Shown: positions 41,242-51,074, numbered from the stretch's first letter. The stretch: 64,000 nucleotides of DNA from Alphaproteobacteria bacterium (GCA_026400815.1 JAPLOI010000017.1:1-64000), one strand, 5' to 3'. Numbers and translations: made by a program. Notes: a model not told the origin generated them from the letters alone.

Positions 41242-42251
41242 GCTTGGCCGCCGGCCTCGCCCAGCGCCTCGCCCGCTTCCCCCGCCTAGGCCTGGCCACC
41301 CTGCCCACGCCGTTGGAACCGATGCCCCGCCTCTCGGCCCATCTCGGCGGCCCCCGCCTATGGGTGAAGCGCGAGGATCTCTGCGGCCGCGGCCTGGGCG
41401 GCAACAAGCTGCGCAAGCTGGACCTCGTGCTGCATGAAGCGGTGCAGGCGGGCGCCGACACGCTGGTTTCAGGCGGCGTTGTGCAGTCCAACAGCCAGCG
41501 CCAGGTGGCTGCGGCCGCGGCGCAACTCGGCCTTGCCTGCCACCTCGCCGTGTATCATGGCCGCGTGGCACCCCAGGGCCCCGCCTACGGCACCTCCGGC
41601 AACGCCCTGCTCAACCGCCTGTTCGGCGCCACGCTGCACGACGTTCCCTGGACCGGCGACCGCAACGGCGCCATCGCCGCCCTGGTTGAAACCCTGCGCG
41701 CCGAGGGGCGCCGCCCCTTCCTCGTGCCCTATGGCGTCTCCAGCCCGCTCGGAGCCGTGGGCTACGCCTCCTGCGCGCTGGAAATCGCCGGGCAATGCGC
41801 TGCCCTGGGCTTCACCCCGGCCGCCATCGTGTTCTGCTCCGGCAGCGGCGCCACCCAGGCCGGCCTTGCCGTGGCTGGCGCCGCCTGCCTGCCGGGCACC
41901 GACATCGTGGGCATCGATATCGACGCGGAACCAGACCGCGTGCGCGCAGATGTGGCCCGCTACGCCACCGGCGCCGCCGCCCTGCTCGGCCTGCCCTTCG
42001 ATCCCCGCACGCTGGAAGTGGTCGCCGGCCATGCCGGACCGGCCTATGGCGTGCCGCACGACGCTACGTTGGAAGCCCTGCACCTGGCCGCCCGGCAGGA
42101 AGCGCTGGTGCTGGATCCCGTCTATTCCGCCAAGGGGCTCGCCGGGCTGATCGCGCTGCTCCAGGCCGGGCGCTGGCGGGCGGACCAGCACGTGGTGTTT
42201 ATCCACACCGGTGGGGCGCCTTCGTTGTTTGCGCATGAGGGGGTGGCGTGA
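41238..42251 (+). CDS. PLP-dependent D-cysteine desulfhydrase/ACC deaminase-family enzyme
   Basis: A 337-residue fold-type II PLP enzyme, releasing pyruvate and ammonia (and H2S from D-cysteine). The PLP lysine is K57 in GLGGNKLRKLD. VVQSNSQRQVAAAAAQLG and FCSGSGATQAGLAV are family marks. The SNSQRQ segment is closer to DcyD, where SNHVRQ is usual, than to ACC deaminase. It is last in the etf operon, followed at once by an AT-rich palindromic repeat. Production of sulfide would link it to the fcc genes (inference). Confidence 0.82.
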   Translation: MSLAAGLAQRLARFPRLGLATLPTPLEPMPRLSAHLGGPRLWVKREDLCGRGLGGNKLRKLDLVLHEAVQAGADTLVSGGVVQSNSQRQVAAAAAQLGLACHLAVYHGRVAPQGPAYGTSGNALLNRLFGATLHDVPWTGDRNGAIAALVETLRAEGRRPFLVPYGVSSPLGAVGYASCALEIAGQCAALGFTPAAIVFCSGSGATQAGLAVAGAACLPGTDIVGIDIDAEPDRVRADVARYATGAAALLGLPFDPRTLEVVAGHAGPAYGVPHDATLEALHLAARQEALVLDPVYSAKGLAGLIALLQAGRWRADQHVVFIHTGGAPSLFAHEGVA

Positions 42252-42261
42252 AAGAAAGAGT

Positions 42262-42371
42262 CTTCTTTTTCTGAAGAAAAAGAAGCAAAAAGACTCTTAT
42301 TAGTTCGCAGCGGCACTGCCCGTTTTATCGAACGAACAAAAGTTTTTTGGTTCTTTTTTTCAAAAAAGAAC
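42262..42371. repeat. AT-rich bipartite palindromic repeat, copy D
   Basis: Hairpin 1 (42262-42285, TGAA loop) is enclosed by GAGTC/GACTC. Hairpin 2 lies at 42350-42371. The repeat fills the 127 nt between the convergent D-cysteine desulfhydrase-family and xrtA genes, beginning 10 nt after one stop and ending 7 nt before the other. Confidence 0.82.
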
Positions 42372-42378
42372 GTTCTTT

Positions 42379-43944
42379 CTAACTGCCAGCCGCCGCCCGC
42401 GCCAGGTTGGTGATCTGCTCGTCCAGCCCCGCCTGCGCGCCCAGGAACGCCGCCAGCAATTGCTGCGCCCATTCGCGTTCCCGCACTCCGATCGGGCTGC
42501 GCGGGAACTGCAGCGTGGCGGCCACCAAAACGGGCGCCGCCTCCGCGCCGGCCACGCTGTTGCGCGCCTGACGAATCCGCTCGCCTAGCCCGCCGCGGCT
42601 CGGCGCGCCATCCAGCCACAGCCGGGTTGCTGCCATCGCCGCCGGGTTGGCGCTGGTGGCGAGGCGCCAACTGCCCTGGCCCTGCACATCGAGCGCGCCG
42701 AATTCCATCTCGTCGGCCAGGTCCTCGCGCGCCAGGCTGCGCCGGGCCTGCACGATGGCCGACGGGTTGGCGCGGGTGGAGAACACCTGCACCGTCATCG
42801 TCAGCCGCACCGGGCCGCACACGAATTCCGCCACGCTGCGGCTACCCTGCGGATCCACCGCCCCCGGCGTGCCGGGCGGGGTGGTGACCATGGGCCCGGC
42901 CGCGATGCAACCGATCGCCGGCTGCAGCGAGGGCGGCGTCACCTCGGCCACGGGCATCGCCCGCTGGTCCAGAAAGGCGGAGGCACTGGCCGCACTCGCC
43001 GCGAAGGCCGCCACCAGCACGGCCGCCGCCACGGCGCGCAGGCGGGCCCCGGGCAGCCGCTCCGCCGGCTCCACCTCACGCACCGTTGCCACCGTGTCCT
43101 CGCGGAACGGCATGCCGGCCAGGATCAGCAGCAGGATCACGATGGAGAAGAAGATCCAGCCATACAGGATATGGTCCGCCGCCGCCGCCTCCGCGCTGCC
43201 CAGCGCCTCACCCAGGAGCACGATCCCCAGGGCCCGGAACCCATTGGCCACGATCGGGATGACGATGGAGGCGACCAGGAACAGCGCGCGCTTATGGTAG
43301 CTGCGGTAGATCAGGCAGGCGTACAGCACGCCGAAGGCGATTGCCGCGATCAGGAAGCGCAGCCCGGCGCAGGCCTCGGCGACGAAATACCGGCCGGAGG
43401 GTGTCTCGATCAGGAACGAGTCGGCGTAGAACGGTACTCCCAGCACCGTCAGCCCCACCAGGCTGAACTGCAGGGTGAAATGCTGCAGGTACGGCGTCAG
43501 GAACGCGCCGAAGGGCACCAGGAAATACAGGTAGAGCAGCGGGGCGGACATCGCCCAGAACACCCGCCAGCCCAGCACGGCCAGGAACAGCAGCTGCACG
43601 AAGCTCATCGCCACCAGCTGGCGGCCTTCCATGATGCCCATGCGCTCGGCCGCCATCCAGGCCGCCACGCCGGGGATGGCCAGCAGGCCGAGCCAGGGCA
43701 GCGGCTCCACCCGCAGCCCGGCCAGGTTCTGCCGCCGCTCCCAGGCGAGATAGAGCGCGATCGGCAGCACGAACCAGCAATGGGAATAGGCGGTGGAATC
43801 GTTCCACACCTTCACCGCCGACATCGCCTCCTCGTGGAACAGCAGGCCAAGCACGGCCAGGCCTGCCACCAGTACGAGCCCGGCATCGGCCGCGATCCTG
43901 CCCGCATCGGGCGACAGGTCGGCGGGCAGGGAGCGGGCGCTCAT
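42379..43944 (-). CDS. xrtA: Exosortase A fused to EpsI domain
   Basis: A 521-residue membrane protein. The N-terminal part (about 20-285, eight or more helices) is exosortase A (EpsH), a transpeptidase-like enzyme that sorts PEP-CTERM proteins in EPS-producing Gram-negatives. The catalytic set is C192 (AEACAGLRFL), R237 (ANGFRALGI) and H258 (DHILYGW). The C-terminal part (about 300-515) is an EpsI domain, encoded separately in some species. The last gene of the minus-strand EPS operon, it overlaps the glycosyltransferase stop by ATGA. Confidence 0.92.
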   Translation of the reverse strand: MSARSLPADLSPDAGRIAADAGLVLVAGLAVLGLLFHEEAMSAVKVWNDSTAYSHCWFVLPIALYLAWERRQNLAGLRVEPLPWLGLLAIPGVAAWMAAERMGIMEGRQLVAMSFVQLLFLAVLGWRVFWAMSAPLLYLYFLVPFGAFLTPYLQHFTLQFSLVGLTVLGVPFYADSFLIETPSGRYFVAEACAGLRFLIAAIAFGVLYACLIYRSYHKRALFLVASIVIPIVANGFRALGIVLLGEALGSAEAAAADHILYGWIFFSIVILLLILAGMPFREDTVATVREVEPAERLPGARLRAVAAAVLVAAFAASAASASAFLDQRAMPVAEVTPPSLQPAIGCIAAGPMVTTPPGTPGAVDPQGSRSVAEFVCGPVRLTMTVQVFSTRANPSAIVQARRSLAREDLADEMEFGALDVQGQGSWRLATSANPAAMAATRLWLDGAPSRGGLGERIRQARNSVAGAEAAPVLVAATLQFPRSPIGVREREWAQQLLAAFLGAQAGLDEQITNLARAAAGS

Positions 43945-45197
43945 GGGGTGGCCTCCTCGGGCATGGTCGTGCGGGCGGGGTGGGCGGCGGCCGGGTTTTC
44001 CCGCACCTGCGGCAGGCTGTCCATCAGATCGTCAAGCCGCGACAACGTCGCCCCCCAGGCATAGGAGGCTTCCATGGCCGCGCGGGCGGCGGCCGGCAGG
44101 GCGGGATGGCCACCGGACAGGATCGCGCCGACAGCCTCGGACATCGCTTCGGCCCCGTCGGCCACAAGCAGGTCGCGGCCCGGGGTGGCCACCACGCCTT
44201 CGAAGGCCTGCGGTGAGGCGACCACGGGGCGGGCCATCGCCATCGCCTCCAGCACCTTGTTCTGGATGCCGCGGGCGATGCGCAGCGGGGCCACGGCCAC
44301 GGCGGCATGGGCCACCCAGGGCCGCACATCCTCCACCCGGCCGGTCACCTGGATGTCCGGCCCCGCCAGCGCCTGCACCGCGGGCAGCGGGTTCGCACCC
44401 ACCACGGCGAAGCGCGGCGCGGGAGACAGCCGGCGCAGCAGGGGCATCACCTGGCCGGCGAACCAGATCGCGGCCTCGGCATTGGGCGGGTAGTCCATGT
44501 GGCCGGTGAACACCACGCGCGGCGCGTCGTCGGCCCAGGGGCGCGGGAAGGTGTGGCGCGGGTGGAAATAGTCCAGGTCCACCCCGTTCTGCACCGCGAA
44601 CACGCGCCCTTCCGTCTGCGGCGCCAGGGTGGCGAAGCGCCGGCATTCCGCCTCGCTCACCAGCAGCGACAGCTCCGCCTGCCGCACGGACTGCGCCTCA
44701 TAGGCCAGCAGCGTGCGGGCCTCGCGCGCCCAGACATGGCGCATCGGCCAGCGCCCCTCGGCGCCATAGGCGGCGAATTTTTCCGAGTCCACGTCGACCA
44801 TGTCGAGCACCCAGGGCACGCCCGCGCCGTCGAAATACTGCGCCATGGGCGTGGAATAGGCGAAGCCGAGCCCGATCGGCCGCTCCGCCAGCAGCTTCTT
44901 CACCCAGGCAGCGAGCCCGGCATCGCCGTAATAATCCACCATCAGCGGCCGCCCCGGCCGCAGCCGCGCCAGTGCCCGCAGCTTCTGCCCGCGCGGCGAG
45001 ATCGGAAAGCTCGCCACCTCCCCGCACACCGCGCGCACGGCCTCGAGGTGGCGCGCGTCCTCGCCATCCACCGACAGGCAGCCCAGATGCACGCGCCAGG
45101 TTTTCGCCAGGTGCCGGATCATGTTCCAGCTGCGGATCTTCTCACCCTTGTCGGGCGGGTATGGGAAGCGGTGCGCGAGAAAGAGGAGTTCTCTCAT
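43941..45197 (-). CDS. XrtA-associated glycosyltransferase (TIGR03087 type)
   Basis: A 418-residue GT4-like glycosyltransferase of the kind found only in exosortase A loci. The N-terminus LLFLAHRFPYPPDKGEKIRS, VLDMVDVDSEKFAAY, VVFTGHMDYPPNAEA and IARGIQNKVLEAMAM are family marks. It would add a sugar to the lipid-linked EPS unit in the cytoplasm. ATG 45197 lies 1 nt before the end of the FemAB gene; upstream in-frame sequence is a shadow of that gene. Confidence 0.9.
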   Translation of the reverse strand: MRELLFLAHRFPYPPDKGEKIRSWNMIRHLAKTWRVHLGCLSVDGEDARHLEAVRAVCGEVASFPISPRGQKLRALARLRPGRPLMVDYYGDAGLAAWVKKLLAERPIGLGFAYSTPMAQYFDGAGVPWVLDMVDVDSEKFAAYGAEGRWPMRHVWAREARTLLAYEAQSVRQAELSLLVSEAECRRFATLAPQTEGRVFAVQNGVDLDYFHPRHTFPRPWADDAPRVVFTGHMDYPPNAEAAIWFAGQVMPLLRRLSPAPRFAVVGANPLPAVQALAGPDIQVTGRVEDVRPWVAHAAVAVAPLRIARGIQNKVLEAMAMARPVVASPQAFEGVVATPGRDLLVADGAEAMSEAVGAILSGGHPALPAAARAAMEASYAWGATLSRLDDLMDSLPQVRENPAAAHPARTTMPEEATP

Positions 45198-45198
45198 C

Positions 45199-46263
45199 TC
45201 ACCCCAATCCGCGCACGATCGGCGGCCCCAGCAGGTTCGCCACCGGCAGCGGCAGCCGCTTCCAGGCGGCGATGAACAGCCGGTATTTCGGGTTGAGCGG
45301 ATTGATGTCCGGGATCGATGCCCCCGGCGCCAGCCGGAACCGATAGGCCAGCGGTGCCGGCTCGAACCCCCAGTTCTTCTTGAAGGAATAGGCGCCAGTG
45401 CCGACCTTGCTGCGGCCATAGTCGAACAGCCGGAAGCCCCGCCCCGCCGCCCGGCGCATCACCTCCCAGTACATGAAGTCGTTGGCGTAGCGATCGCGCG
45501 CCGCCCGTGTGCCGCCGCCGTAATAGGGCAGCACCTCGTCGCGGAAATAGAAGTTCATCACCGAGGCGATCGGTGTCGCCCCGTCCAGGATGGTCACGAT
45601 GTCGGCATCCTCGCCGAACGCTTCCATCAGGATGTCGAAATAGCGCTGCGGGAACACCGGCGTGCCCAGGTTGCGCACGCTCTCGGCATAGATCGGATGC
45701 AGCCGGCGCGTATCGCGGTCGATCTCGGAGGTGAGGCCCGCCGTGATGCCCTTGCGCACCATCGCCCGCTGCTTGCGCGGGATCGCCTTCATGTTGGCGT
45801 CGTCGTCGCCGGTGATGGCGCGGCGGAAGATCACATAGAGGTCCGATCTCACCGGCCAGTCCGCGGCGTCCAGCCAGCCTTCCGGCGGGGCATGCAGGAA
45901 GCGGAATTCCAGCACCGGCACGCCGGCGCCGCGCATCACGCTTTCGGCATGCGCCACCAGCGCCTGGAACGCTTCCTGGTCCGCCGCCAGCGGCCCGCCA
46001 TTGACGCTGAACGGCACCGAGATCAGCGAATCCCCGAACAGCATCGTGCGCACGCGGGCCAGCGGCAGCACGCCAACGATCGCGCCGTCGCGCTCGGCGG
46101 CCACATAATGCGTGGCATGGCCGAAGGCGCGCGCGATCACCCGGCGCCAGGCGGCGCGGTGGAAGAAGGTGCCCTCGGGATGCGCCAGCACGAAGGCATC
46201 CCAGGCCGCCTCCAACCCGGCAGCATCGGCGGCATCGTCCAGCGGGCGCAGGCGCAGGGTCAT
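45199..46263 (-). CDS. XrtA-associated FemAB-like protein
   Basis: A 354-residue GNAT-fold FemAB-type protein (TIGR03019 group). Marks are GTFFHRAAWRRVI, the central AIPRKQRAMVRKGI, and YYGGGTRAARDRYANDFMYW with DYGRSKVGTG. Its relatives transfer amino acids; in EPS loci it probably modifies the polymer or a carrier. It lies between deacetylase (16 nt) and glycosyltransferase (1 nt) genes. Confidence 0.9.
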   Translation of the reverse strand: MTLRLRPLDDAADAAGLEAAWDAFVLAHPEGTFFHRAAWRRVIARAFGHATHYVAAERDGAIVGVLPLARVRTMLFGDSLISVPFSVNGGPLAADQEAFQALVAHAESVMRGAGVPVLEFRFLHAPPEGWLDAADWPVRSDLYVIFRRAITGDDDANMKAIPRKQRAMVRKGITAGLTSEIDRDTRRLHPIYAESVRNLGTPVFPQRYFDILMEAFGEDADIVTILDGATPIASVMNFYFRDEVLPYYGGGTRAARDRYANDFMYWEVMRRAAGRGFRLFDYGRSKVGTGAYSFKKNWGFEPAPLAYRFRLAPGASIPDINPLNPKYRLFIAAWKRLPLPVANLLGPPIVRGLG

Positions 46264-46279
46264 GCTTGGGGTCCGGCGT

Positions 46280-47161
46280 TCAGGCAGCGGATGCCATGGG
46301 GGCCGGGGGCGCGGCCAGTTCAGGGAACACCTCGTCCATCCGCCCCCAGGCGAAATCGCGCAGCAGCCGCTCCAGCCGTGGCGCGGTGCGGGCGAGGTTC
46401 AGGTAGTGGCGGAAACGCGAAAGCCGGCCGGCCCCGCCGATGCGCGGCTGGCCGGGATCGATCTCCCACGGGTGGGTGTAGAACATGCCGCCCCGCCCCT
46501 CGGCCTGGTTGAAGGCGGCCAGCCCGCGGCGGAAGACGGCATAGGGGAGCAGCCGGAAATACCCGCCACCGGAGATCGGCAGGTTCTGGCCACGCATCCG
46601 GATGGTAGTCATCGGCACCTCCCACAGCGCCCCCTCAGCCACCGCATGCGGGAAGCGCGGCGCATCCGGCGCGCCATACAGATCGTGCCGCACCGGATAG
46701 ATGGAGGAGCTGTAGCGATGCCCGGTCTCGGCCAGCACGGGATAGGCAAAGGGCGTCGCCGGCCCGATCGAGAAGGTCGGCGCGCGATACCCGGCCACCG
46801 CCACGCCGCCGATATCCTCCAGCAACGCCTTGGCGCGCAGCACATCCTGGCGGAACTGCTCCGCCGACAGCGTTGCCACCCTGGCGTGGCCATGGCCGTG
46901 GCTGGCCAGCTCATGCCCCGCCGCCACGATGCGCCGCACCAGCGCGGGATGCCGCTCGGCCACCCAGCCCAGGGTGAAAAAAGTCGCGCGCACCCCGGAA
47001 GCGGCGAACAGCGCCAGGATGCGGTCGGTATTCGCCTCCACCCGGCGCGGAAACCCCTCCCACGCGTCGCGCGGCACGGTGCGGGCGAAGGCTTCCACCT
47101 GGAAGTAGTCCTCCACGTCCACCGTCATCGCATTCACCAGCCTGGCGCCGGGCACGGCCAT
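46280..47161 (-). CDS. XrtA-associated polysaccharide deacetylase
   Basis: A 293-residue NodB-fold deacetylase with the DUF3473 tail of exosortase A loci. The metal-binding set is TVDVEDYFQVEAF (Asp pair) and SHGHGHAR (His-x3-His). YRAPTFSIG and MFYTHPWEIDPGQPR are family marks. It would remove acetyl groups from N-acetyl-hexosamines of the polymer. ATG 47161 overlaps the ATPase stop. Confidence 0.92.
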   Translation of the reverse strand: MAVPGARLVNAMTVDVEDYFQVEAFARTVPRDAWEGFPRRVEANTDRILALFAASGVRATFFTLGWVAERHPALVRRIVAAGHELASHGHGHARVATLSAEQFRQDVLRAKALLEDIGGVAVAGYRAPTFSIGPATPFAYPVLAETGHRYSSSIYPVRHDLYGAPDAPRFPHAVAEGALWEVPMTTIRMRGQNLPISGGGYFRLLPYAVFRRGLAAFNQAEGRGGMFYTHPWEIDPGQPRIGGAGRLSRFRHYLNLARTAPRLERLLRDFAWGRMDEVFPELAAPPAPMASAA

Positions 47162-48192
47162 CAGGACAGCCCGCTGCGCTGCTGGCTGAAGCCGCCGAAC
47201 ACGTCCATCAACCGCTGGAACACGCGCTCGCGCCGCGCCACCGTCTCCTCCAGCACCTCGATGCGCCGCACCAGGTCCTGGTAGCTGCGCTCGGGGACCC
47301 GCTCGACGCTGCCCGCGGCCGGGCACAGCGGAATCACTTCCGCCCCCAGCTCGGTGTCGCCCACGCCCTCGCCGCCACCTTCGAGGTCGGCGCGCAGTTC
47401 TTCCGCGGTGGCATCCACCATCCGCACCTCGATCCGGTGTGCCTCCTCCAGCGCCGCGTACAGCAGCACGCGCGCGGCCAGCCGGTTGATCCGGCGCGGC
47501 ATGCCGCCGGTGTGGCGATGGATCGCGGCATGGGCTTCGGGCGTCCATTCCGGGTCGCCCTCCCAGCCCACCTCGGCCAGGCGGTGCTCGATATAGCCCT
47601 GCGTCTCCTCCTCCGAGAGCGGGCCGAGATGGTAGCTGGCAAGCACGCGCTGGCGCAGCTGGTCGAGGTCGGGGGAGGCGAGCTTGCGCCGGAACTGCGG
47701 CTGGCCCAGCAGGATGGTCTGCAGGCTGGCCTGCCCGTCCTCGGTGATGTTGGAGAGCATGCGCAGCTCCTCCAGCGCGGCCAGGGTCAGGTTCTGCACC
47801 TCGTCCACCACCAGCAGGCAGCGCCGCCCGGCGGCGCGGTGCTCGGCCAGCATGTCGGCGAACAGGCGGATCAGCGTGGCTTTGTCCGTGGCGTCGGTCT
47901 CGATCCCGAAGGCGCCCATGGTCAGGCGGAACAGGTCGTCGTTGTTCACCTGCGTGGTGTTGATCCGCGCCAGCGTATAGGTCTCGCGGTCCAGCTCCGA
48001 CCACAGCCGCTCCACCAGCGTGGTCTTGCCGGCACCGACCTCGCCGGTGACGATGATGAACCCCTCGCCCTGCGACAGCCCGTAGATCAGGTGTGCGATC
48101 GCCCGGCCATGCCCGCGGCTGGCAAAGAAGAACCGGCTGTCCGGCGTCAGCTGGAAGGGCATCCCAGTGAAGTTGTAGAACCGCTCGTACAT
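47161..48192 (-). CDS. XrtA-associated AAA ATPase
   Basis: A 343-residue cytoplasmic ATPase of the ExeA/GspA type (TIGR03015). MYERFYNFTGMPFQLTPD opens it. Walker A is GEVGAGKT (50-57), Walker B LLVVDEVQNL, and GGMPRRINRLA is the sensor segment. A coiled coil near the C-terminus (about 305-335) may contact a partner. It may energise assembly of the export machinery. Confidence 0.92.
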   Translation of the reverse strand: MYERFYNFTGMPFQLTPDSRFFFASRGHGRAIAHLIYGLSQGEGFIIVTGEVGAGKTTLVERLWSELDRETYTLARINTTQVNNDDLFRLTMGAFGIETDATDKATLIRLFADMLAEHRAAGRRCLLVVDEVQNLTLAALEELRMLSNITEDGQASLQTILLGQPQFRRKLASPDLDQLRQRVLASYHLGPLSEEETQGYIEHRLAEVGWEGDPEWTPEAHAAIHRHTGGMPRRINRLAARVLLYAALEEAHRIEVRMVDATAEELRADLEGGGEGVGDTELGAEVIPLCPAAGSVERVPERSYQDLVRRIEVLEETVARRERVFQRLMDVFGGFSQQRSGLS

Positions 48193-48229
48193 GGCTCGGG
48201 GCGACCTGTAGGTAAAAGGGGGCCGGCGC

Positions 48230-49900
48230 TCAGAAGGTCTTGCGCACCCCCAGGCTGATCAGGCTGCCATCATAGCCGAACCCAGGCTGCGGGGAGGCGA
48301 CGCGCGTATACGTATAGGTCGCACGTGTCGACAAGGTTTCCGACAGCGACCAGTTCAGCCCGGCGGAGAAGGTCGAGATGTCCTGGCTGGCCACGCCCTT
48401 GGCGCTGCGCGCGCCGTAGGTCGCCTGCGCATTGCCGCGCAGCCCCGGCAGGATCTCGCGCTGCCAGGCCAGGCTGGTGCTGTAATAGGTGATCCCCGGC
48501 GCCGCCCCCGCAACATCCGCGCTCAGCGTGGTCCGCTCGTCGCGGTTGAACGAAAGCGTGAAGCTGTCGATATCCTGCAGCAGCACGCCGCTCACCGAGG
48601 CGCGACGCACGCGCGAGATGCCGCCCTGGGTGCCGGCGAAGTTGTTGTTCACCAGCACCGGCATGCCGGTCGCCGGGTCCACCACCAGGGACGGCCCGGC
48701 GACCCGGGATCGGCTCAGCGAGGATTGCAACTCGTCGGCCTGGCTCACCATCGCCTCGGAGTAGCTGGCCGACACGCGGGTGCGCGCGGTCGGCGCCGTG
48801 TTGCCCTCGAAGAAGAAGTTGGTGCCGCCGTCGCGGTGGCCGAAGCGCGCCGTCATCGTGGTGTCGGGGTCCGGGTTCCAGCGCAGCCCGAGCGACCACA
48901 GCATCTCATTGATCCGGATCGGCTGCACCCCGCCATAGCGGATGTCCTGGTGCCCCACCTGGCCCAACAGCGTCACCGTGCGCGTATAGGCATAGCCGAG
49001 ATCCAGCGTCTCGGTCTGGCGCGCCGCGCCACGCAGCGCGCCGGGGCCGTCGTAGTCGATCCGCAGCACGCTCAGCCCGAAATTGATCCGCCCGAACTCC
49101 TGGCCGCTGGTGAAGGAGGCCTGGGTGGTGTTCGTGGTGGTGTCGCCCGGGGTCAGCGCCGTCGCGAACGGCGTATTCGTCCGCAGGTTCTGCCCGGTGC
49201 GGGTCAGGAAGGTGTAGGTATAGCCAAGCTCCGCCACGCCGTAATCGCCAAAGGCATGCCGCAACTGCGGACCAAGCGTGAAGCTGGTGGTCTGCACCCG
49301 GTCCTGGCGCGCAAGGTTGCCACCCGTCCCCTGCCCCAGCCCGCCTGCGCGCGAGAACTCGCTGGCATAGGCCGAGGCATTGAAAAACAGCAGATCCTCG
49401 AAGATCGTGGCCCGTGCCGAAGCATTCAGATTCTGGCCGACTGAATTCTGCTTCGAATCATTCTGGAACGAACGGAACTGCGGCGCATAGTAGAAGGAGC
49501 CCGTCAGCCGCTGCGAGGCACCCTGCACCAGCAGGCTGGGCGTCACGTTGGTCACAAGCTCGCTCTGCCGGCCCTTGCCCGTGGTTCCATAGCCAAGGGC
49601 CCGGGCATTGTCGGTGCCCGTGATCTCCACGTCGATGCCCGGGGTCACGGTCCAGTTCGGTGAGCCCGGCGCCACAGCTACCGGCCCGTAGGCCTGCTCG
49701 AAGGCGCGCCGGAGATCGCCGAGTTCCACTGTGGTGCCCATCTGCGGCAGCAACTGGGCCCGCGCGGCCCCACCAGGCACAAAGGCCGGCAGGGTCGCCG
49801 CCAGCCCCGCCACGGCCCATCGCCCGGCGCGTCGGCTTCCGCCGGGCCGGCGGAGCAGGTCAGCCCTCAACAAGGCAGTGCTGCATGGTGCCGGCTCCAT
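48230..49900 (-). CDS. XrtA-associated outer-membrane beta-barrel protein (TIGR03016 type)
   Basis: A 556-residue exported protein with many alternating hydrophobic strands and a C-terminal aromatic residue (LGVRKTF), as in outer-membrane barrels. A long basic N-terminus precedes a signal helix (about 27-48, cut after ARA). The family occurs only in exosortase A loci and probably forms part of the polymer exit path. The start may be shorter than drawn, because the first 20 residues are atypical. Confidence 0.88.
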   Translation of the reverse strand: MEPAPCSTALLRADLLRRPGGSRRAGRWAVAGLAATLPAFVPGGAARAQLLPQMGTTVELGDLRRAFEQAYGPVAVAPGSPNWTVTPGIDVEITGTDNARALGYGTTGKGRQSELVTNVTPSLLVQGASQRLTGSFYYAPQFRSFQNDSKQNSVGQNLNASARATIFEDLLFFNASAYASEFSRAGGLGQGTGGNLARQDRVQTTSFTLGPQLRHAFGDYGVAELGYTYTFLTRTGQNLRTNTPFATALTPGDTTTNTTQASFTSGQEFGRINFGLSVLRIDYDGPGALRGAARQTETLDLGYAYTRTVTLLGQVGHQDIRYGGVQPIRINEMLWSLGLRWNPDPDTTMTARFGHRDGGTNFFFEGNTAPTARTRVSASYSEAMVSQADELQSSLSRSRVAGPSLVVDPATGMPVLVNNNFAGTQGGISRVRRASVSGVLLQDIDSFTLSFNRDERTTLSADVAGAAPGITYYSTSLAWQREILPGLRGNAQATYGARSAKGVASQDISTFSAGLNWSLSETLSTRATYTYTRVASPQPGFGYDGSLISLGVRKTF

Positions 49901-49971
49901 CCGTCAGGAAACTCCGTGGGCACCATACCCCGGCATGCCAAGGATATCGCACCGAATCCTTATATCCGGAC

Positions 49972-51072
49972 TCAGGAGTACGAGCCAAAATAATGATATG
50001 CGCCGAAGGTGTAGCTGGTCGTCACACGGATCTTGTTAAGCATCAGCGTGATCGTCGGGCACGCCTTGATCAGGTCCAGCGCCGCCAGCACCTCGGAACG
50101 CTGTGTCCGTTCCGCCTCCACCACCATCACGATCTGGCCCACCAGGGGCGCCATCGTGCTGGGATCGGAGGTGGAAAGGCAGGGCGGCGCGTCCAGGATC
50201 ACGATATGGTTGGCAAAGCGCCGCCCCAGCCGCTCGATCAACGCCGTGATCGGCCGTGCCACCGTGCCCTCGGCACCGCCTTCCAGCGAATCCACCCGGC
50301 GCACGCCCACCGGCATGAAGGACAGGTTCGGAATGACGGTGCGCACCACCGTGTCCTCGATGCGCAGGCTCGGCGTCAGCGCCAGGTCGATCAGCCCGGG
50401 CCGGTCGCCCACCCCCAGCTGGTCCGACAGCGCGTTCTGCTTGGCGTCCACGTCCACCAGCAGCACTTCGCGCTGCGTGTGCTGCGCGATGCTGCCGGCC
50501 AGGTTCAGCGAGCTGAAGCTCTTGCCCTCGCCCGGCCGCGCGGAGGTCACCATCACCAGGTTGCCTGCGCCGCGCCCGGGGGTGTAGCTGCCACGCACCG
50601 CGCGCAGCACCTGCCCCACAGACACGCGGAACTCCTCGGAGATGCGGGTGCGCGCCTTGCGCCCCACCACCATCCCCGCCCGCTCCAGCGACACCAGATC
50701 GAGCGTCAGCGGCGCCGGCACCATCGTGTCGAGGTTGACACCCAGGGCAGGGGCAATCTCGTCCCGGCCGCCCTCGCGGCGCGGGCGCTCCAGCACCAAC
50801 GTGCCGGCCACCTCCTCCGTCCGCTCGGCAGCCTCGGCGACCACCGGCGGCGGCGGCAGGTCTGCGTCGTCGCCATCGGCGCGCACTGCGTCCACCGCGT
50901 CGGCATGCTCCGGCGGCACATCAGCCATCACCGGCGGGGGCTGCGGCAGCGCCTCCCCGGTCGTCGGGGCAGCCCGGCGTGGCTCCCCACCCTCGGCGGC
51001 AGCGCCAAGCCCGCCCACGCCACCCAGGCGCGCGGCCAGCCGTTCCGCGAGATGATCGGGTCCCTTTGCCAT
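49972..51072 (-). CDS. XrtA-associated tyrosine autokinase (BY-kinase)
   Basis: A 366-residue BY-kinase catalytic subunit controlling EPS chain length. Walker A is SARPGEGKSFSSLNLA, Walker A' VLLVDVDAKQ, and Walker B HIVILDAPP. The C-terminal tyrosine cluster TTSYTFGAYHYFGSYS has four tyrosines for autophosphorylation. A 130-residue variable N-terminus is rich in Pro and Ala. It is 2 nt from the chain-length determinant gene, its usual membrane partner. Confidence 0.92.
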   Translation of the reverse strand: MAKGPDHLAERLAARLGGVGGLGAAAEGGEPRRAAPTTGEALPQPPPVMADVPPEHADAVDAVRADGDDADLPPPPVVAEAAERTEEVAGTLVLERPRREGGRDEIAPALGVNLDTMVPAPLTLDLVSLERAGMVVGRKARTRISEEFRVSVGQVLRAVRGSYTPGRGAGNLVMVTSARPGEGKSFSSLNLAGSIAQHTQREVLLVDVDAKQNALSDQLGVGDRPGLIDLALTPSLRIEDTVVRTVIPNLSFMPVGVRRVDSLEGGAEGTVARPITALIERLGRRFANHIVILDAPPCLSTSDPSTMAPLVGQIVMVVEAERTQRSEVLAALDLIKACPTITLMLNKIRVTTSYTFGAYHYFGSYS

Positions 51073-51074
51073 GG

